The position numbers and the translations under genes were made by a program. The notes below the pieces were generated by a model. It saw only the letters and a list, made by a program, of their open reading frames with translations. It was not told the DNA's origin and searched no databases. A stretch of DNA of 64,000 bases from Talinum fruticosum (taxonomy: Eukaryota; Streptophyta; Magnoliopsida; Caryophyllales; Talinaceae). The DNA lies in NCBI GenBank assembly GCA_021018815.1, contig JAITYX010000003.1:6186501-6250500 (forward strand), in the 5' to 3' direction. Shown one piece after another: positions 47,403 through 58,140 of this stretch (positions are counted from its first letter, which is position 1; each line of letters starts with the position of its first letter).

Positions 47403-49012
47403 CTAGGGAGGAGGGGATTTCGAGTGGAGGCGGAGGTGCACCGGTGCTGATACGATCTTGACGATGTGCTTGAGCGCGGCGAAGGGAGAAGTGGAATTGT
47501 TCGCAGGGGCTCGGCTCCGAGTGGCTAACCCGGAGAGAGTGGATCGAGGGGTTCTTCCCTTGGGATCTCGGGGCTGGAGGGGCTGCTCCGGCCGACTCGC
47601 CGGAGGAGCGAGATCTTCGACCCACTCGGACTCGCCGTCCGAGCCGAGTACAACAATTTGAGCTTGGGGAGCAGATCGACCCTCAGCAGTTGCCACGGCC
47701 TCTTCTTCCCTTTGCCCGGAAGGGCCTGCCTCAGCCGCAGGTTCCTCAAGCATCCTCCGTCGCATCTCGCAGCTTCTTCCTCTTCTTCCTCGGCTTCCTC
47801 GCTATCCGAGGAGGTCGGGCCGGGGCTCGAAGACGCTTCGGACGCGTCCGAGTCATCCCGGTCCCGAGCCGCCTGGACCGTCTCTCTCTCGAGGAGCTCC
47901 GCCAGCTCCTTCGCTCCTTAACCAGCTCTCTCATCTTAAGAACGAGAGACTGCTCGCTCTCGGATTTGGGACTCGACCAGGTCTTTTGGTTGATGGTCGG
48001 ACCTCGAAGAACGGACTTGAAAGCCCCGAGCATGTCTCTCGAGTTCGAAGACACAGAGCCGATCTTGTCCATGAAAACAGGGGACAAGAGGGCAGAGAGA
48101 GTTTTGTAAGCACCCGAGGTGGAGGCACCACCAGGTGAAGAGGGAAGAGGGAGAGGGGTTGATTTCGAGTCTCGGGTCGAGAAAGAGGCCTCGGCTCCGA
48201 GTTGTGAACCCGGACACCGGGGTTAGTTTCCTGGTATCCGTACCCTCGGAGTTCCTTCTGCCGACCACAATGGCCGCCTCGGACACCGCGTTAGGGTCGA
48301 GGGAAGAGGAACTTGAAATTTTTTGAAGACAAGGGTGAGAAGAGCACCGAAAGGAAGGAAGGTGTTCTTCTTGGTTTGGAGTTGAGCTGGCACAGCGGCC
48401 ATCCGCTCAATGATGGAGGGGAAGAGGTCGACTTCGTATCCCTCCGGGATATCGAAGAGGGCTTTGAGATGCTTAGAGTTGGGGTTCTCCTTGCTGGAAT
48501 GCTCTGTGAGAAGAAGGTTCTCATCGCGAGAAAACACGTAAGCCTCTCTTCGACTTCAACCGAGTCACGTAAAAGTTCTTTCTGGACCCGAGGAATTCTT
48601 TAGCGTACTTTTCAAAGAAGTCGTCGGCGACTTCGATGAAGGAAATAGGGTTGTTGTTCAAGAAGAGAGAAGAAACTTTGAATAGACGGTGAAGGAGGGA
48701 GGTGTTGATACTGAACAGTAATGTTCCGAACCCGAGAGGTTAGAACATTTTCAGAGTGGGAGAGATGAGTATAAAACTCGGAGACGAGTTCGAGATAGAT
48801 GAACTCGCTGAAACACAAGAAAGGGTAGACTCCGAGTGGTTTGGATGTTGGACAACCAGGAGAATTTGGTTGTTGGGAAGAATTTGTCGTCCAGACGCAA
48901 GGTGCTCGGGTGACAACGAGTTTAGAAGGGGTTGAGCTTTCGGCTTGTTGGTGCGGGGCTTTTTGGAAGATGAAGAAACCCGAAAGTCGGGATGGTTTCC
49001 TCTTTTAGGCAT
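47403..49012 (-). pseudogene. S2 additional ORF between pol and 3' LTR (env-position, plant transposon-type protein)
   Basis: Starts MPKRGNHPDFRVSSSSKKPR (ATG 49010-49012). It then reads FFPTTKFSWLSNIQTTRSL, CFSEFIYLELVSEFYTHL and FFEKYAKEFLGSRKNF. Next come EHSSKENPNSKHLKALFDI and LFPSIIERMAAVPAQL. FLPFGALLTLVFKKFQVPLP closes the folded part, and a long acidic, Ser-rich, predicted coiled-coil C-terminus with E-rich runs follows. The same blocks occur in order in S3, so the ORF belongs to the family. The folded part resembles what is often called putative plant transposon protein domain (from memory); no transmembrane segment is evident, so env is unsupported. Four or five frameshifts. Confidence 0.7.
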
Positions 49013-49652
49013 TGTGAGAATTGGACAGAAAAGATGAAGCTTTTCGAGTGAGAAACGAGAAGAGGGTGTAGGAGAGAAGAAAACGAAAAAGGTAGCAGAA
49101 AAGAGAATAGAGCAATCGAGACTTACGAGAGAGAAAGAGAGCTTCTTCAACGCTTGCGGACGATCGGGGATCACTGTTCACGTAGATAACTTCCGCGAGA
49201 AGATTTTCGTTTGAGAGGGAAGGAGTTTTAGAATATCGAGATGAAGATGGATAGTCGTTATTTATACGAGAATAAGCGCGCCCGTTCACTATCCGTTAAG
49301 TAACTCCGTTCGACTCAGCTCGTCCATTGGTCATTAATGCCCGGTGTGACGGTTCTTCTTCAACGGTTGAGATATCAGCGGTTTGAAATCTACGGTTATG
49401 ATTTGATCGCAGCGCTCGAGAAAGAGAGAGAAAAAGATTTTGAAAAAATAATCCGAAACTCTCCACTGTTCTAGAGATAGCTTCAGAAAATTTGATGTCC
49501 AAATTTCTCTACTTCGAGTTTGACTCGTAAAAGTTTCGAGTGACTCGAAACACGAAATAACTATCAGCCCAAGATCACGGAATCAACCGAACTAATGATT
49601 ATTAACACAGAAAACACATAGCACATAAATATGCAATAAACGTAACACGTAA
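49013..49652 (-). other. S2 spacer between pol stop and additional ORF
   Basis: Contains the internal TATA box and a pyrimidine-rich leader (TCTCTTTTCTGC..., TTCTTCTCTCC...) up to the ATG. A GT-AG intron in this leader is possible (GTAAGTCTCGATTGC at about 49126) but not proven. Confidence 0.5.
49258..49266 (-). promoter_or_regulatory. Internal TATA box upstream of S2 additional ORF
   Basis: TATAAATAA in sense, about 250 bp upstream of the ORF start. S3 has TATAAATA at the corresponding place. Upstream lie CGTTGA/CCGTTG motifs as in the LTR promoters. Suggests an independent promoter; unproven. Confidence 0.5.
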
Positions 49653-51030
49653 CTAAGCATTTAACATACCAAGCTCATTCCGAATAAAGCGAAATTGATC
49701 TTCACCAAGAGGCTTAGTAAAGATATCAGCTAATTGAAGATTAGTAGGAATGAACTCAAGTGCAATATCACCCTTTTCCGAGTGATCGTGTAAGAAGTGA
49801 TACCCGACCTCAATATGCTTTGTTTTTGAGTGCTGGACAGATTCTTAGTGATACCGATTGCGCTTTGATTGTCACACTTGATTGGAACCGAGTTGAGAAA
49901 TAGTCCAAGATCCTTCAAGTGTTGTTTTATCCAGAGAATTCGAGCGCAACAAGCTCCAGCGGCAATGTATTCAGCTTCCGCAGCTTGATAGAGCTACCGA
50001 GTTTTGTTTCTTCGAGTGCCAGGATATTAAGGATTGACCTAGAAATTGGCAAGCTCCGGATGTGCTCTTTCGATCAACCTTGTATCCTGCGTAGTCCGCG
50101 TCTCGAGTACCCAGCCGAGTCGGCTCTGAAGTTTCGGAATACCACAGCCCTAGATTCCGAGTGCCTGCAAGATATCTCGAATATTCTCTTCACCGCAGTG
50201 AGATGTGATTCTTTTGGATTAGCTTGAAATCGTGCGCATAAGCAAACACTAAACATTATATCTCGGCTCGCTTGAAGTAAGATATAACAGATGATCCAAT
50301 CATACCTCGATAGATTTTCCGATCAACCGCTTTACCTTTCTCATCTCGAGTCAAGCTTTATGCTGCTGCTCATGGGGGTAGATGCGTGCTTTGCATCTTG
50401 AAGCTTATATTTCTTCAGCAGTTCCTTGGTGTATTTTGATTGGTGAACAAAGATTCCATCTTTGTCTTGTTTGATTTGCAACCCAAGGAAGAAATTGAGT
50501 TCTCCCATCATACTCATTTGGAACTCTTGACTCATCAACTCAAAAAATTCTCGACACGTAAATTCATTAGTAGCACCAAATATAATATCATCAACATATA
50601 TTTGAACAATAAGAAAATCTTTCCCTTTGGTCCTTATGAATAGAGTCTTGTCGATCCGACCTCTTTTGAAATCATTTTGAACCAAGAAGCCGCTCAGTCT
50701 TTCATACCAAGCTCGAGGGGCTTGCTTAAGACCATAGAGAGCCTTTTGAAGTTTGAAAACATGATTTGGAAATTCTGAGTTTTCAAAACCAGGAGGCCGC
50801 TCGACATAAACTTCTTCTTCAATGAAACCATTGAGAAAGGCACACTTAACATCCATTTGATATAATTTAATATGCATGCAGGATGCAAATGCCAACAGTA
50901 TTCTAATGGCTTCAATTCTAGCTACCGGTGCAAAGGTTTCCCCACAATCAATTCCTTCTTCTTGATTGTAACCTTGAGCTACAAGTCTAGCCTTGTTTCT
51001 GACTACCATTCCACCCTCATCCAGCTTTGT
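49653..51030 (-). pseudogene. pol of S2: reverse transcriptase and RNase H
   Basis: The RT is open for 222 codons (50341-51009): KARLVAQGYNQEEGIDCGETF, MDVKCAFLNGFIEEEVYVERPP, KALYGLKQAPRAWYERL and the catalytic IYVDDIIFGATNEFTC with YVDD intact at about 50586-50597, then GELNFFLGLQIKQDKDGIFV. RNase H follows in broken frames (near 50227-49730, with EASLSTARLFG-like and CDNQSAIGITKN) to the stop at 49653-49655 (IRNELGMLNA). S2 is thus the only one of the three copies with a plausible polymerase active site. Confidence 0.88.
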
Positions 51031-51300
51031 TCTTGAAAACCCATTTGGTTCCTATAACTGGGTGGTCGAAGGTCGGTTGGTCGAGTCCGAACTTGGTTTC
51101 TTTCAAATTGATTTAGTTCTTCTTGCATGGCCTCTACCCATTCAGGTTCATTAAGGGCCTCTAGTGCATTTTTGGGTTCAGTTAATGAAATGAATGCAGT
51201 GAATGCACATAAATTGTGTAAAGAAGAACGAGTTCTTACCCCACCGTTGATATCAGAAATGATGTTTTCTTGAGGATGACTGGGAGTAAATTTGAATGCT

Positions 51301-53214
51301 TTACCAGCTTCTTTGATTCACCAGGTTTATGAGCTGAATTTCTTGATCTTCGTAAGCTTGTTCCGAGTGATCCTCTTCATTAACTTGTTCGTTCCGAGCG
51401 ACCTCTTGAGCTGTCTCATGATGAGCTTCCTCGTTCCGAGTGGTCTCAATCTGAGTCTTAGTAGGCTCATCTTCGTCATCATCCTTTCTGAGCTTCAGCT
51501 CCGAGTATGAAGACTCACTTGGTTTCTCCTGTTCAAGCTCATCAAACACTACGTGGATACTTTCTTCCACTTTGTTAGTTCGCTTGTTGAAGATACGATA
51601 AGCTTTGCTGTGAGAGGAGTAACCTAGAAAAATACCTTCGTCTCGACCGAGCATCAAACTTAGTCGATGATCCTTACCATTGTTGTGGACAAAGCACTTA
51701 CATCCGAAAGGTCCGAAATAGGAAATATTTGGCTTCTTCCCTTTGTAGAGCTCATAAGGTGTTTTCTTCGTAATGGGTCCGATGAGGCATCGATTGAGAA
51801 TGTAGTTTGCTGTGTTTATCGCCTCTCGCCCGTAAATAGTAAGGCAAGTTGTGTTCAATCATCATTGTCCTTGCTATTTCTTCAAGGGTTCTGTTCTTTC
51901 TCTCCACTACTCCATTCTCGTTGAGGAGTTCTGGGTGCCGAGAAGTTGTGAGAGATACCATTCTTGTCACAAAACTCGAGAATTTCGAGTAATCGAACTC
52001 CCTTCCATGGTCGGTTCGAATCTTTTGAATCCGAGTCCGAGACTCAACTTGAATCTTTCTACGAGCTTGCTGAACTCCTTGAAGGCTTCATTTTTATGCT
52101 TAAGAAAACACACCTGGTAAATCTTGAAAATCATCAATAATAACAAGTATGTAAGATTTACCTCCGAGACTCTTCACCGGGATTTCACCACATAAGTCCA
52201 TATGCAGTAATTCAAGCACGTTGGATGTGGAAACCGTCTTCAGAGATTTGAATGAAGATCTCGACTTGTTTCCTCTCGGTGCATGCTTCACATACTTTGT
52301 CCTTCTCAAACGCACAGCTAGGTAATCCTCTAACCGGACTATGAGATGCAAGCTTTTTGATAGTATGTAAGCTAATATGACCTAATCTACGATGCCAAGT
52401 CCAAGAATCATCTTGAAGAGATGCTTTTAAACAGATAAGTTCCGACTTGGGTCGAGAGAGGGATGATGTAGGTATTACCCGATCTCTTACCCGAGAGCTT
52501 TACCTCTTTGGTGGTCTCATCTCGTGATGTAGCACTTGGATTGAGTGAATCTTACCTCTTGACCTTTGTCACATAGCTGGGATATGCTAAGTAGATTGTA
52601 CTTTAGCCCTTTGACAAGGTAGACCGGGCTCACCAGATTGCTTCCTTTTCCAATCTTTCCAATGCCCACTATTTTACCTTTGCTGTCATCACCAAAAGTT
52701 ACCTTTCCTCCTTTATATGACTCCAGCTCGTAAAAGAGTCCTTGGTCACCCGACATGTGTCGAGAGCATCCGCTGTCCAGGTACCAGTGTCCTTTGATCT
52801 TTTCCGAGTGACCCGCAAAACAGAGAGAATCTAACCCTTCTCACTTCCTCTAACGAACCCAAGTAACATTCCTTACTGTGGTCCTTTCTCGAGGAAGAAG
52901 GTGCTTCGGAACCCGGATTTGAATGACTTTGGGTTTTGTCTCGATTCTCGAGTCTTCCTCTCGTAGAACCGAGTCCGTGTCTCTTCTCTTTTAAAAACCT
53001 TTCCTTTTGAAACATGAGAAAATGGTTTCTTTTTGTAAATAGGTCTGGGTTTAGTCCTCCTTTCATTTCTATGAATGGGACCATGCTCAGCCTTTTTGAA
53101 CTTAACCGTTCTAGAATCCTTTTTGAACAATTCCGAGTAAGAATTGGATTCTTCCTCTTTGTTGAAACCAAGACCCTCTTTTCGAAACGAGACACATTGT
53201 GATCCTAAGAGCAT
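51301..53214 (-). pseudogene. pol of S2: protease and integrase
   Basis: Region upstream of protease SYSELFKKDSRTVKF, HGPIHRNERRTKPRP (53214-52873). Protease WYLDSGCSRHMSGD at about 52755-52780, with DSG catalytic triad intact but split between two frames. GELE..GGKVTFGDDSKGKIVGIG and VYLVKGLKYNLLSISQ (52517-52756) complete the domain. The GAG-pre-integrase HxxH...CxxC lies at about 52300-52430. The integrase core has HMDLCGEIPVKSLGGKSY, RTDHGREFDYSKF and ENGVVERKNRTLEE (Asp, Asp, Glu). The C-terminal part (51301-51858, one continuous frame) reads YGREAINTANYILNRC ... GPFGCKCFVHNNGKDH ... VVFDELEQEKPSE and then an acidic tail. Confidence 0.88.
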
Positions 53215-53243
53215 GTCAAGGTTCTTCCGACCTTGAGTAAACT

Positions 53244-54643
53244 TTAAAACCAGATCTTGAGACTCGGTAAGCTTCGTTTCAGCTTGCTCATTTTCTTTCC
53301 TGAGTAACTCGGACTCGGCCTCATTAGTTTGAGCACTTGTCTTGAGTTCTCTCGAGTGTGAGTCTCAGCTTTTCTAATTCGTTTTTTAAAGAAGTGCTCT
53401 CGAAGTGATTGACTCAAGTTGTTCCTTGAAATGAGAAGAATCGAATTGGACTTTTCTTCCAAAGTGAAGATGTATTTAGCTAAATCAACTTTGGAGAATT
53501 TGAGGAAGTAGTTTATTACCTCTTGAGGATCAGCTTCCTCGTTGTCCGAGTCCGAGTCTCGACTCTCTTTCGCTTCGAGTCGAAATTGCCATCGACACTT
53601 CGAGTCATCCGAGTCCTCGTCGTCTTCGGATGAATCCTCATCACTCCATGTTGCCATCATGGCCTTTTTCTTCTTCCCTGTCCCTTCTTCGTTTTGGACA
53701 GTCCTTGACTATGTGGTCTTTGCCGCCACATTCAAAGCATCCAGAATTCTTAGACAAAGATAGCTTTGAGGGTGAAGAAAACTTACCTTTTCTCGTCTCT
53801 CTTGTCCTTTTTGTAGAATTCTTCTTTTGGTCTTTTGTCCCATCTTTTGTGCTTCATCATTCTCTTGAAGCCTCGTGCAATGAGTGCCATGGGATCATCT
53901 TCTGAGTCGAAGAGCTCGGACTTGCTTCTTTGGATTCCGAGGCTTTAAGTGCAATGTTCCTTTTGGTAGTACCCTCAGCATCTTCTTCTTCCGGATGTAT
54001 CTCATGAGTCGAAGCTTTCCGATGAGTTCGTCCGGCTTCAAGAGTGAGAGGTTCCGAGCCTCTTCTATGGCAGTCACCTTAGGACCCCATCGTCTCTTGG
54101 GTAGGCTTCGAGAATTTTCCAGCACATTTCTTCATGGGAGATTTTCTTTCCCAGAGATTTGAGATTGTTGGTGATCTCAGTGAAGCGTATGAACATCCGA
54201 GTAATGTTCTCTTCTCGGCTCCATTTTGAAAAGCTCATATTTGTGAAGATACTCGACCGATCTTCGCTTGTCTCACCCGACTTGTACCTTCGTAGGTGTT
54301 GACCGAGTATCCCACACCTCTTTAGCAAAGTCACAGGCAGAGACTCGATTATATTCTTCCGAGCTTATGGCACACATGAGGATGTTCATGGCTTTGAAGT
54401 TCTTTCGAACTTCTCTGCTTCGCTGGTGTGAACTCAGCCTTTGTCTTGGGAAGGATTCTAAATTCATCTCGTCTTCGTTGGAATGTAGTTTCCTTGTTGT
54501 ATGATTTCCCATACTTCTTCATCATGATCCATGAGGAAACATTCCATAAGCTTCTTCCAAGTGACCAAAGTTTGAACCTTTGAATTTTGGTGGCCTCGTT
54601 GGAAGATCTTCCTTCGTCGAACTCTCCGGTGTTCTCGAGCCAT
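53244..54643 (-). pseudogene. gag of S2
   Basis: Start ATG at 54641-54643 (MAR in sense, then a CTCGAG-type insertion that shifts frame in codon 3). Gag blocks include KNFKAMNILMCAISSEEYNRVS, MFIRFTEITNNLKSLGKKISHEEM and VTAIEEARNLSLLKPDELIGKL. An intact CCHC zinc knuckle CFECGGKDHIVKDC lies at about 53700-53740. The C-terminal acidic-helical part (53244-53660) starts MMATWSDEDSSEDDEDSDDS. The role is RNA packaging and particle formation. Frames change several times, at sites that mostly coincide with the CTCGA-type pattern, so the true gag may be less damaged than it looks. Confidence 0.82.
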
Positions 54644-54688
54644 CCGATCTTTAAACCTTTGGATTGTTAGATCCTTTCTGAAAGGCTA

Positions 54689-54700
54689 GGCTCGATACCA
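54689..54700 (-). other. PBS of S2
   Basis: Sense TGGTATCGAGCC follows the LTR end by two bases; initiator Met tRNA type with a small change from TGGTATCAGAGCC. Confidence 0.8.
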
Positions 54701-54702
54701 AT

Positions 54703-56281
54703 TGAAGGTTTGCTCGGGAGAGTCTCGAGTCACCCTAGAGGGGGTGAATAGGGTGATAGAAAATTCTTTGCGAAAACACACTCTTTTCGACGAAAAGAGG
54801 CAAAGACAGCTTACGAGTCTAAACACGGGGTCGAAAAGATTGGACTCGTAAAGCAATGAATCGAATAAACAAGCACAAGTAAGGCTGTTCCGAGTCTAGA
54901 ATGAACTCGTAAAGAGAACACAGAGATTTTACGTGGAAACCCTCCTGGGCAGAAAACCACGGCCCGTGTCAATCCGCACACGAAGTCAAATCCACTATTT
55001 TGAGTCCACAAAATACCGTGAACTGATCGAACCCGAGTTGCTCCCTTGGACAACTCTATACAAGTTTTCCTAGACTCGAAGTTACCTTATCTCGATCTAG
55101 TACTTCCTAGCCGAGATAACCCTTACAGCTAGGGACAACTAAGCCGAGTTAACCTTTACAGACTTAGTCAAGGGACCTTACAAAGAATGTAAGAAGAGTT
55201 TATAACTTAGTACAAGACCTTACAACTCGTAGAGTACAGAATTACGTAATGGGAGTTGTAAGTAGAAGATTGGAAGTAAATACAATGACTTTTCTCAAGT
55301 ATATGTATTAACAATAGAATCGGCAATCTTCAAGTGTTGTGAAGTGGCTTCTATTTATAGATAACCAAGCAGAGTAGCCATTATCTCTTTCTGCCGACCG
55401 AGAGTCCTCTCGTGACCGTTGATAATGGCTTTCTGAGTCACTCGTAAAGTATCCGTTGAAATATGGACGTTGGACAACGGTTTAACTCTCTTGGAAGTCC
55501 CAAAACCATCGGTTGTGTCTTGAAACATAAGGTGGAAACCACCGTTAGGCTTAGCGTTCCAGCTTTTCCGGATATGGAACCAGCATGACTTCCGACACAA
55601 TCTTCCGGGACTAAAGCAGAGAAGGTGAAAAGCCATATCTCGCTGGTGATTTGACGTTCGAAGCCGGCTACTTTTGTAGTTAGAAAAGATATCCTCGATT
55701 GAATAACCTACAAAAGTAAAAACACCTTTCGGTTCTCAAAGTATAAAAATACTTTGGTCCAAGGTTAGACACAGTATAAAATAATTATGATAATTACGCA
55801 ATTGATTATCTCGAGTCGAGAAGAAATGGAATTTTCTCGAGTCTAATGTCCATGATACTCGAATTCCATATGACTTAGTCTTAAGCAAAGAATCAAGTTC
55901 TATAACGAATATCGAGTGGGAAAAACTTGATATAGACTAAGCATGAGAAGAACTACGAATGCCGACTATGCAAACAATAGAATAGATAACCATAAGTCAG
56001 ATTCTCGAGCGAGAAACGGCGGAATACTGGTATATTCAAAAAGCGATTAGTCCGAGTGAGAGTGGACTCGGAATAAAGAACCAGCTTTTCGAGTCGCTAA
56101 CCGAAAAGCGATAAAAGAGATAATTGAGGGCCGAAATACTTAGAGAAAATATTATTTTACTCAAGTAAGTTTCTAGGACGCAGAGAATGCCTTGGAATCA
56201 AAACTCTATATGAATAACATCGTTATACCCGATTCCTTTTGCATGACTCGGAAAGATATTGAGCAGATGTCCGAGTCTTCA
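54703..56281 (-). repeat. 5' LTR of S2
   Basis: TGAAGGTTTGCTCGG at 54703 to GTCTTCA at 56281. TATA box at 55352-55359 (plus TATTTATA). Several positions read CTCGA or CTCGT where the 3' LTR reads CCGA or CTCGG. Confidence 0.92.
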
Positions 56282-56592
56282 ACAGAAAAGGAAATACAAT
56301 AGATAAGGGAAAGGGACAAAGTAAATAGACATAGAATAGATATGAAAAAGGGAAATGCGAGGCTTTATTCGCATCCTTGATGAGTAGTGGGCTCATTGGA
56401 TGGTCTTCTAGATGATTGTGGATGTCTCTTTGTCTTCTATGAGCATGCCGAGCATCTCTCGAGTGCTTTGAGGTTCATGATAGGCAAGAACATCCGAGTA
56501 CCGATGATAGGCAGAGTTGGAGGTTCTTGATGATGATTGTAACCTCGATCCTTCTCGGATGGTCGATCAATCATGTGGGCAGCTGTCGCCCT
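56282..56592. other. Gap between S2 and S3, unrecognised
   Basis: About 311 bp between two head-to-head 5' LTRs. The reverse strand has a weakly open stretch with HHQE and RRQRDIH-like strings, but no known domain. The ACAG duplication of S2 is at its left edge. Confidence 0.4.
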
Positions 56593-58079
56593 TGAAGACT
56601 CGGACTCGAATCTAAATCATTCCGAGTAGTACATAAAGACTCAGGTACAAACCTAATCTCTCCTAAGTTTTGATTACAAGTCATTCCGAGTGTTATAGAA
56701 ACTCCTCTATAAGTTTTCATTCATTTCTAACCGACTCGGAAAACACATTCTAGTTTATCTTCTCAAATTGATATTTCGAGTCACTAAGACATCACTCGGA
56801 TCTATCGCATGATCAAATTATCTCTCTAACACTTTTTACTTGAGTTTTGATTGCATATTTCAACACAAAGTGAATTATAGTGTTAATTCCTCTTTCTAAG
56901 TCAGTTTGTATGCTTGAGAATTTTTGTTACGATCAAGTCCTTATACTATCATGTTTTCACTTCTATAACTTGATCTCTCCTAGGATCGACTCGATGGAAT
57001 TTGAGTATAATGAATATTAGACTCGGAAAATTCCACTCTTCTAAGGCTAAGATAATTATGTACTTAATTATCTTAATTAAATTATTATCTCGTGCCTAAT
57101 CTTGGACTAAAGTATTTTATGCTTTGAGAACCAAAGTGGTTTACTTTTATAGGTTATCCAAACGAGGTTATCTCATTTTTGAATTAGAAAAGAAACCAGC
57201 TTCAAGCTATCAATCACCAGCAGACAAGGCTTATCTACTTCGAACAAGGCTCATACACTCGTGTCGGGGTTGTCTGTTTCCAAAGCTGGAAAACTTCAAA
57301 GCGAAGCTTAAAGGTGGTTTCCACCTTATGTTTTAGACATCACAAGTTGATTAGAACACCTTTAGGAGCCAAGAGCCGTTGCACAACGTTCATATCCCAA
57401 AGAATATTTTTGAGCGACTCAAAAGAGTCGTTACAAAGGCCAGGGAAGACTTCTATTTAGAAACTAGACACAACGGCTAATCTGCTTGATCATCTATAAA
57501 TATAAGCCACTTCACAAGACTAGAAGATTGCTTGGAAGTATTGCTTGAAACACATTACTTAAGCAAAAGTCATTGTAATCATATTCACTCTTCAATTTAC
57601 AACTCCCGACTTATAATTCATACTTTCCGAGTTCTAAAGTCTTGTAATCAGTCACACACTTTTCTTACTTTCGTGTAAGGTCCCTTGACTGAGCTGTAAG
57701 GGTTAACTCAGCTCGGTTGTCCCTAGTCTGTAAAGGTTACCTCGGTTAGGAAGTACTAGATCGAGATAAGGGCACTTCGGGTCTAGGAAAACTTTGTTAG
57801 GAATTGTCTATGGGAGCAATTTTGGTTGAGTCGATCCGTTGTATTTTGAGGATTCAAAATAGTGGATTTGACTTGATCATTAGATTAGCACTGTCCGTGG
57901 TTTTCTGCCCCAAGAGGGTTTCCTCGTATCTACGAGTTTACACTTTTATGAGTCCAATCTAGACTCGGATTATCTTGTTCATTCTTTTCAAGCTTAAAGT
58001 TTCTAAGTTTGTTAAAATTTCCTCATCACCTTATTCACCCCCTCAAGGGTGTTTAAGACTCTCCAAGAGCAAACCTTCA
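56593..58079 (+). repeat. 5' LTR of S3
   Basis: Begins TGAAGACTCGGACTCG, ends CCAAGAGCAAACCTTCA. TATA box TATAAATA at 57495-57502, followed by GCCACTTCACAAGAC as in S2. The AACGG/CCGTTG motifs precede it (for example CACAACGG at about 57468). Confidence 0.9.
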
Positions 58080-58081
58080 AT

Positions 58082-58094
58082 TGGTATAAGAGCC
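58082..58094 (+). other. PBS of S3
   Basis: TGGTATAAGAGCC, two bases after the LTR end; initiator Met tRNA type with one change. Confidence 0.8.
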
Positions 58095-58140
58095 TACCCT
58101 TTCAAAAGGGATCTAACAATCCAAAGGTCTAAAGATCGGA

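Larger units (their letters stand above)
45408..56281 (-). mobile_element. S2: complete Sirevirus-like copia element, 10.9 kb, with additional 3' ORF
   Basis: LTRs 45408-46977 and 54703-56281, PBS, PPT, gag, pol in copia order and an additional ORF between pol and the 3' LTR. The four bases ACAG flank both outer ends (45404-45407 and 56282-56285), one base shorter than the 5 bp usual for copia. The two LTRs differ mainly at a recurring CCGA/CTCGA and CTCGG/CTCGT pattern (see findings), so true divergence may be low and the element young. RT catalytic YVDD and protease DSG are intact. Confidence 0.93.

Noticed and set aside
47746..48131. Several overlapping plus- and minus-strand ORFs in the acidic tail of the S2 additional ORF
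   Set aside because: Only one reading continues from the folded domain of the additional ORF; the others are frame shadows.
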